From NCBI RefSeq assembly GCF_029016485.1, contig NZ_CP092106.1, forward strand, positions 496,001-560,000: a DNA stretch of 64,000 nucleotides. The letters run 5' to 3'. Position 1 is the first letter of the stretch. The number at the start of each line of letters is the position of its first letter. Positions 62,364-64,000 of this stretch are shown here, in pieces. Below the pieces are notes generated by a model that did no database searches, was not told the DNA's origin, and was given only the letters and a program-made list of their open reading frames with translations. The DNA comes from Vibrio sp. JC009 (GTDB lineage Bacteria; Pseudomonadota; Gammaproteobacteria; Enterobacterales; Vibrionaceae). A program made the translations under genes and the position numbers.

Positions 62364-63317
62364 TCAGACACCCTGATTAACGGCAAACATAACCATGCTC
62401 TGCAAAACCAGCCATACGCAGATCCGCCAGGCAAGCAGTCGCTGAACCTGAGAAAAGTGAATAGCAGCCGGAGCAATCCGGCCACCTATTTTAGGGCGGA
62501 TGGTTTTCTTGCCAGAGTAGATTGCCGGACCACCCAACGAGAGCTCCAGTTTGCTGCCTACTGAGGCCAGTAGCCATGCGGGGCCAGGGGTAGGCCAGGT
62601 TTTACCCTGTTCAATCATTTGGCTGAATACGCGGGAAGCGCTCTTACCTGTTGCAATAAAAATACTGAACAGTCGTAGCGGGATAAAATCGAGCATTGCC
62701 AGCATCCGGATTGCGGGAATGCCAAATGGCAAAAACTCGTTCCGGCTCGGAGACCAGGCGCGAGCAAGCTCCTGGATCAGACGGTAAGTAAAGGCGCCGA
62801 TTCCTCCGGTCAGTGCATACCAGAAAAGGACTGAGATAACGTTTCTGCCGTAACCAATAATGATGGTTTCAACACCGGCCTTGCCAAGTCCCAGAGGTGA
62901 CAGGGTTGAGGTTTCTCGGTTAAGAAGCGGTTCAAGCAGGCTTCTGGCCAGCTTTTTATCTTCCTTTGCCAGAGCACCGGCCAGACCGTTTGCCAGCTTT
63001 TCATAGTTTCGCCAGTCCAGAGCCAGCAGAAGCAGAGCCAGTTCGTAAAACTGTGGCTGCCAGACCAGTGGCTTTAAGGCTAAAAGCACAGCAAGCGCAG
63101 GCAGGGTCATTAACAGCCAGGCAAGTGTTCCGGAGATAATGCTTTGGGAGTAACTCTGATTGGTGTTCACCTTCTCTGCAAGAATCCTTGCAAAGGCCCG
63201 CCACAGAGTGGCAGGGTGCCCCGATACAGGAATGGGCAGGATCAGGTGAAACAGTAGCGCGCCCCACAAGACCAGCAGGGCACCATTGCTGTATAACTGT
63301 TCGAACACTTGCTGCAT
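62364..63317 (-). CDS. CobD/CbiB-family cobalamin biosynthesis protein
   Basis: 317-residue membrane protein related to adenosylcobinamide-phosphate synthase (CbiB/CobD), which attaches the aminopropanol arm. Segments YSNGALLVLWGALLFHLILP, LLMTLPALAVLLALKPLVW and FWYALTGGIGAFTYRLIQEL are membrane-spanning. The CbiB family patterns GRAISLE-like and GGPAWY are here seen as LGLGKAGVETIIIGYGRNVISVLFW and KLGGPAIYSGKK. Vibrios use it in cobinamide salvage. It lies 8 bp after mtnN and 7 bp before btuF. Confidence 0.85.
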   Translation of the reverse strand: MQQVFEQLYSNGALLVLWGALLFHLILPIPVSGHPATLWRAFARILAEKVNTNQSYSQSIISGTLAWLLMTLPALAVLLALKPLVWQPQFYELALLLLALDWRNYEKLANGLAGALAKEDKKLARSLLEPLLNRETSTLSPLGLGKAGVETIIIGYGRNVISVLFWYALTGGIGAFTYRLIQELARAWSPSRNEFLPFGIPAIRMLAMLDFIPLRLFSIFIATGKSASRVFSQMIEQGKTWPTPGPAWLLASVGSKLELSLGGPAIYSGKKTIRPKIGGRIAPAAIHFSQVQRLLAWRICVWLVLQSMVMFAVNQGV

Positions 63318-63325
63318 TGTTACTC

Positions 63326-64000
63326 TTACTTCAGAAGGTCTACCATCTTGATAACCATTTCTGAAGAGCTCTTCGCTGCCAGCGGCAGGAACTCTTCAAA
63401 GCTCATTGGTGACTCTTTGTCTGCCACATCAGAGATTGCACGTACCACAACAAAAGGTACCTTAAACTGGTGACAGGTTTGTGCGATAGCAGATGCTTCC
63501 ATCTCTACTGCAATAACCGACGGGAAGTTTTCACGGATAAATTTCTGTTTCTCTTCTGTGCAGACAAAGGTGTCGCCGGTACAAATCAGACCGCGAACCG
63601 CATGCTTGTCTTCCATCTGCTCCAGTGCTTTTTCCGCGATATCCATCAGCTTTTCATCCGCAAGAAACGCAGCCGGCTGGCTTGCCATCTGACCAATCTC
63701 GTAACCAAATGCAGTTACATCAGCGTCGTGATGGCGAACTTCAGTGGAAATAACCACATCACCAAGATTCAGAGAAGGGTCAAAACCACCTGCTGAGCCA
63801 GTGTTGATGATCACATCCGGTGCATACTGATCCAGAAGAATAGTCGTACCAACCGCCGCAGCTACTTTACCGATACCGGACTGAAGAAGCACGACGTCGA
63901 CACCGTTAAGCTGGCCCTGATAAAAAGTGCAGCCGCCTTTAGTTAATTCTTCGCAGTCAGAGATAGCCGCTTTAAGGATAGCGACCTCTTGTTCCATTGC
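63326..64000 (-). CDS. mtnN: 5'-methylthioadenosine/S-adenosylhomocysteine nucleosidase (5' end outside window)
   Basis: Cleaves MTA and SAH, recycling methionine and producing the S-ribosylhomocysteine used by LuxS for autoinducer 2. The frame is open to the window edge, with Ala before Met-Glu-Gln-Glu-Val. In E. coli MtnN the same place is GAMEEEV, so about eight N-terminal residues lie outside. [31 protein letters not shown] (catalytic Glu) and [12 protein letters not shown] (catalytic Asp) are intact. It is first in the mtnN-cbiB-btuF run. Confidence 0.96.
   Translation of the reverse strand, partial: AMEQEVAILKAAISDCEELTKGGCTFYQGQLNGVDVVLLQSGIGKVAAAVGTTILLDQYAPDVIINTGSAGGFDPSLNLGDVVISTEVRHHDADVTAFGYEIGQMASQPAAFLADEKLMDIAEKALEQMEDKHAVRGLICTGDTFVCTEEKQKFIRENFPSVIAVEMEASAIAQTCHQFKVPFVVVRAISDVADKESPMSFEEFLPLAAKSSSEMVIKMVDLLK

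Overview
The window comes from the large chromosome of a marine gammaproteobacterium, most likely a Vibrio or close relative. The evidence is the 16S/23S sequence, gene order such as slt-trpR-yjjX-pheA-raiA-bamD//rluD-pgeF-clpB-rrn, long-form PstC/PstA permeases, and several families of short intergenic palindromes. No plasmid, phage, CRISPR or transposase genes were seen.

Layout. 1-6 kb: the 3' part of an RND efflux pump, converging on an M23 peptidase, then a PilZ protein and ettA. 6-17 kb: slt, trpR, yjjX, pheA (with a PheL leader peptide and attenuator), raiA, bamD, then rluD-pgeF and clpB behind a heat-shock-type promoter. A cluster of nested palindromic repeats lies between trpR and yjjX. 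17-23 kb: a complete rRNA operon, 16S-tRNA-Ile-tRNA-Ala-23S-5S-tRNA-Asp-tRNA-Trp. A GC-rich 114-bp inverted-repeat element sits between 23S and 5S. 23-25 kb: a small two-gene unit whose second gene resembles a YafO-type toxin broken at a C7 run, and a GNAT acetyltransferase.

25-36 kb: a complete-looking Tad/Flp pilus locus (flp, cpaB, secretin, lipoprotein, tadZ, tadA-G, OmpA-like protein). It has no prepilin peptidase gene in the cluster and a TadE-like pseudopilin carrying an in-frame 9-bp tandem repeat. A PhoPQ-like two-component system follows on the other strand. 38-46 kb: a galactoside module (melB symporter, lacZ, convergent GH36 alpha-galactosidase) with shared LacI-type operators but no local repressor gene. 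46-50 kb: two paralogous 77-aa proteins of unknown function flank a YfhL-type ferredoxin, then trhP and rdgC.

50-61 kb: a phosphate block, phoB-phoR-pstS, convergent ppk1, and pstC-pstA-pstB-phoU, with Pho-box-like repeats before phoB and pstC. PhoR/PhoB sense and respond, PstSCAB imports phosphate, PhoU links transport to signalling, and Ppk1 stores polyphosphate. 61-64 kb: an operon-like minus-strand run of mtnN (5' end outside the window), a CbiB-like protein, btuF and a TRIC-family channel.

The items most worth a second look are the co-varying palindrome family (6.1 and 36.2 kb), the palindrome inside the rRNA operon, the frameshifted toxin-like pair, the repeat-bearing TadE with no local TadV, and the duplicated 77-aa family around the ferredoxin.
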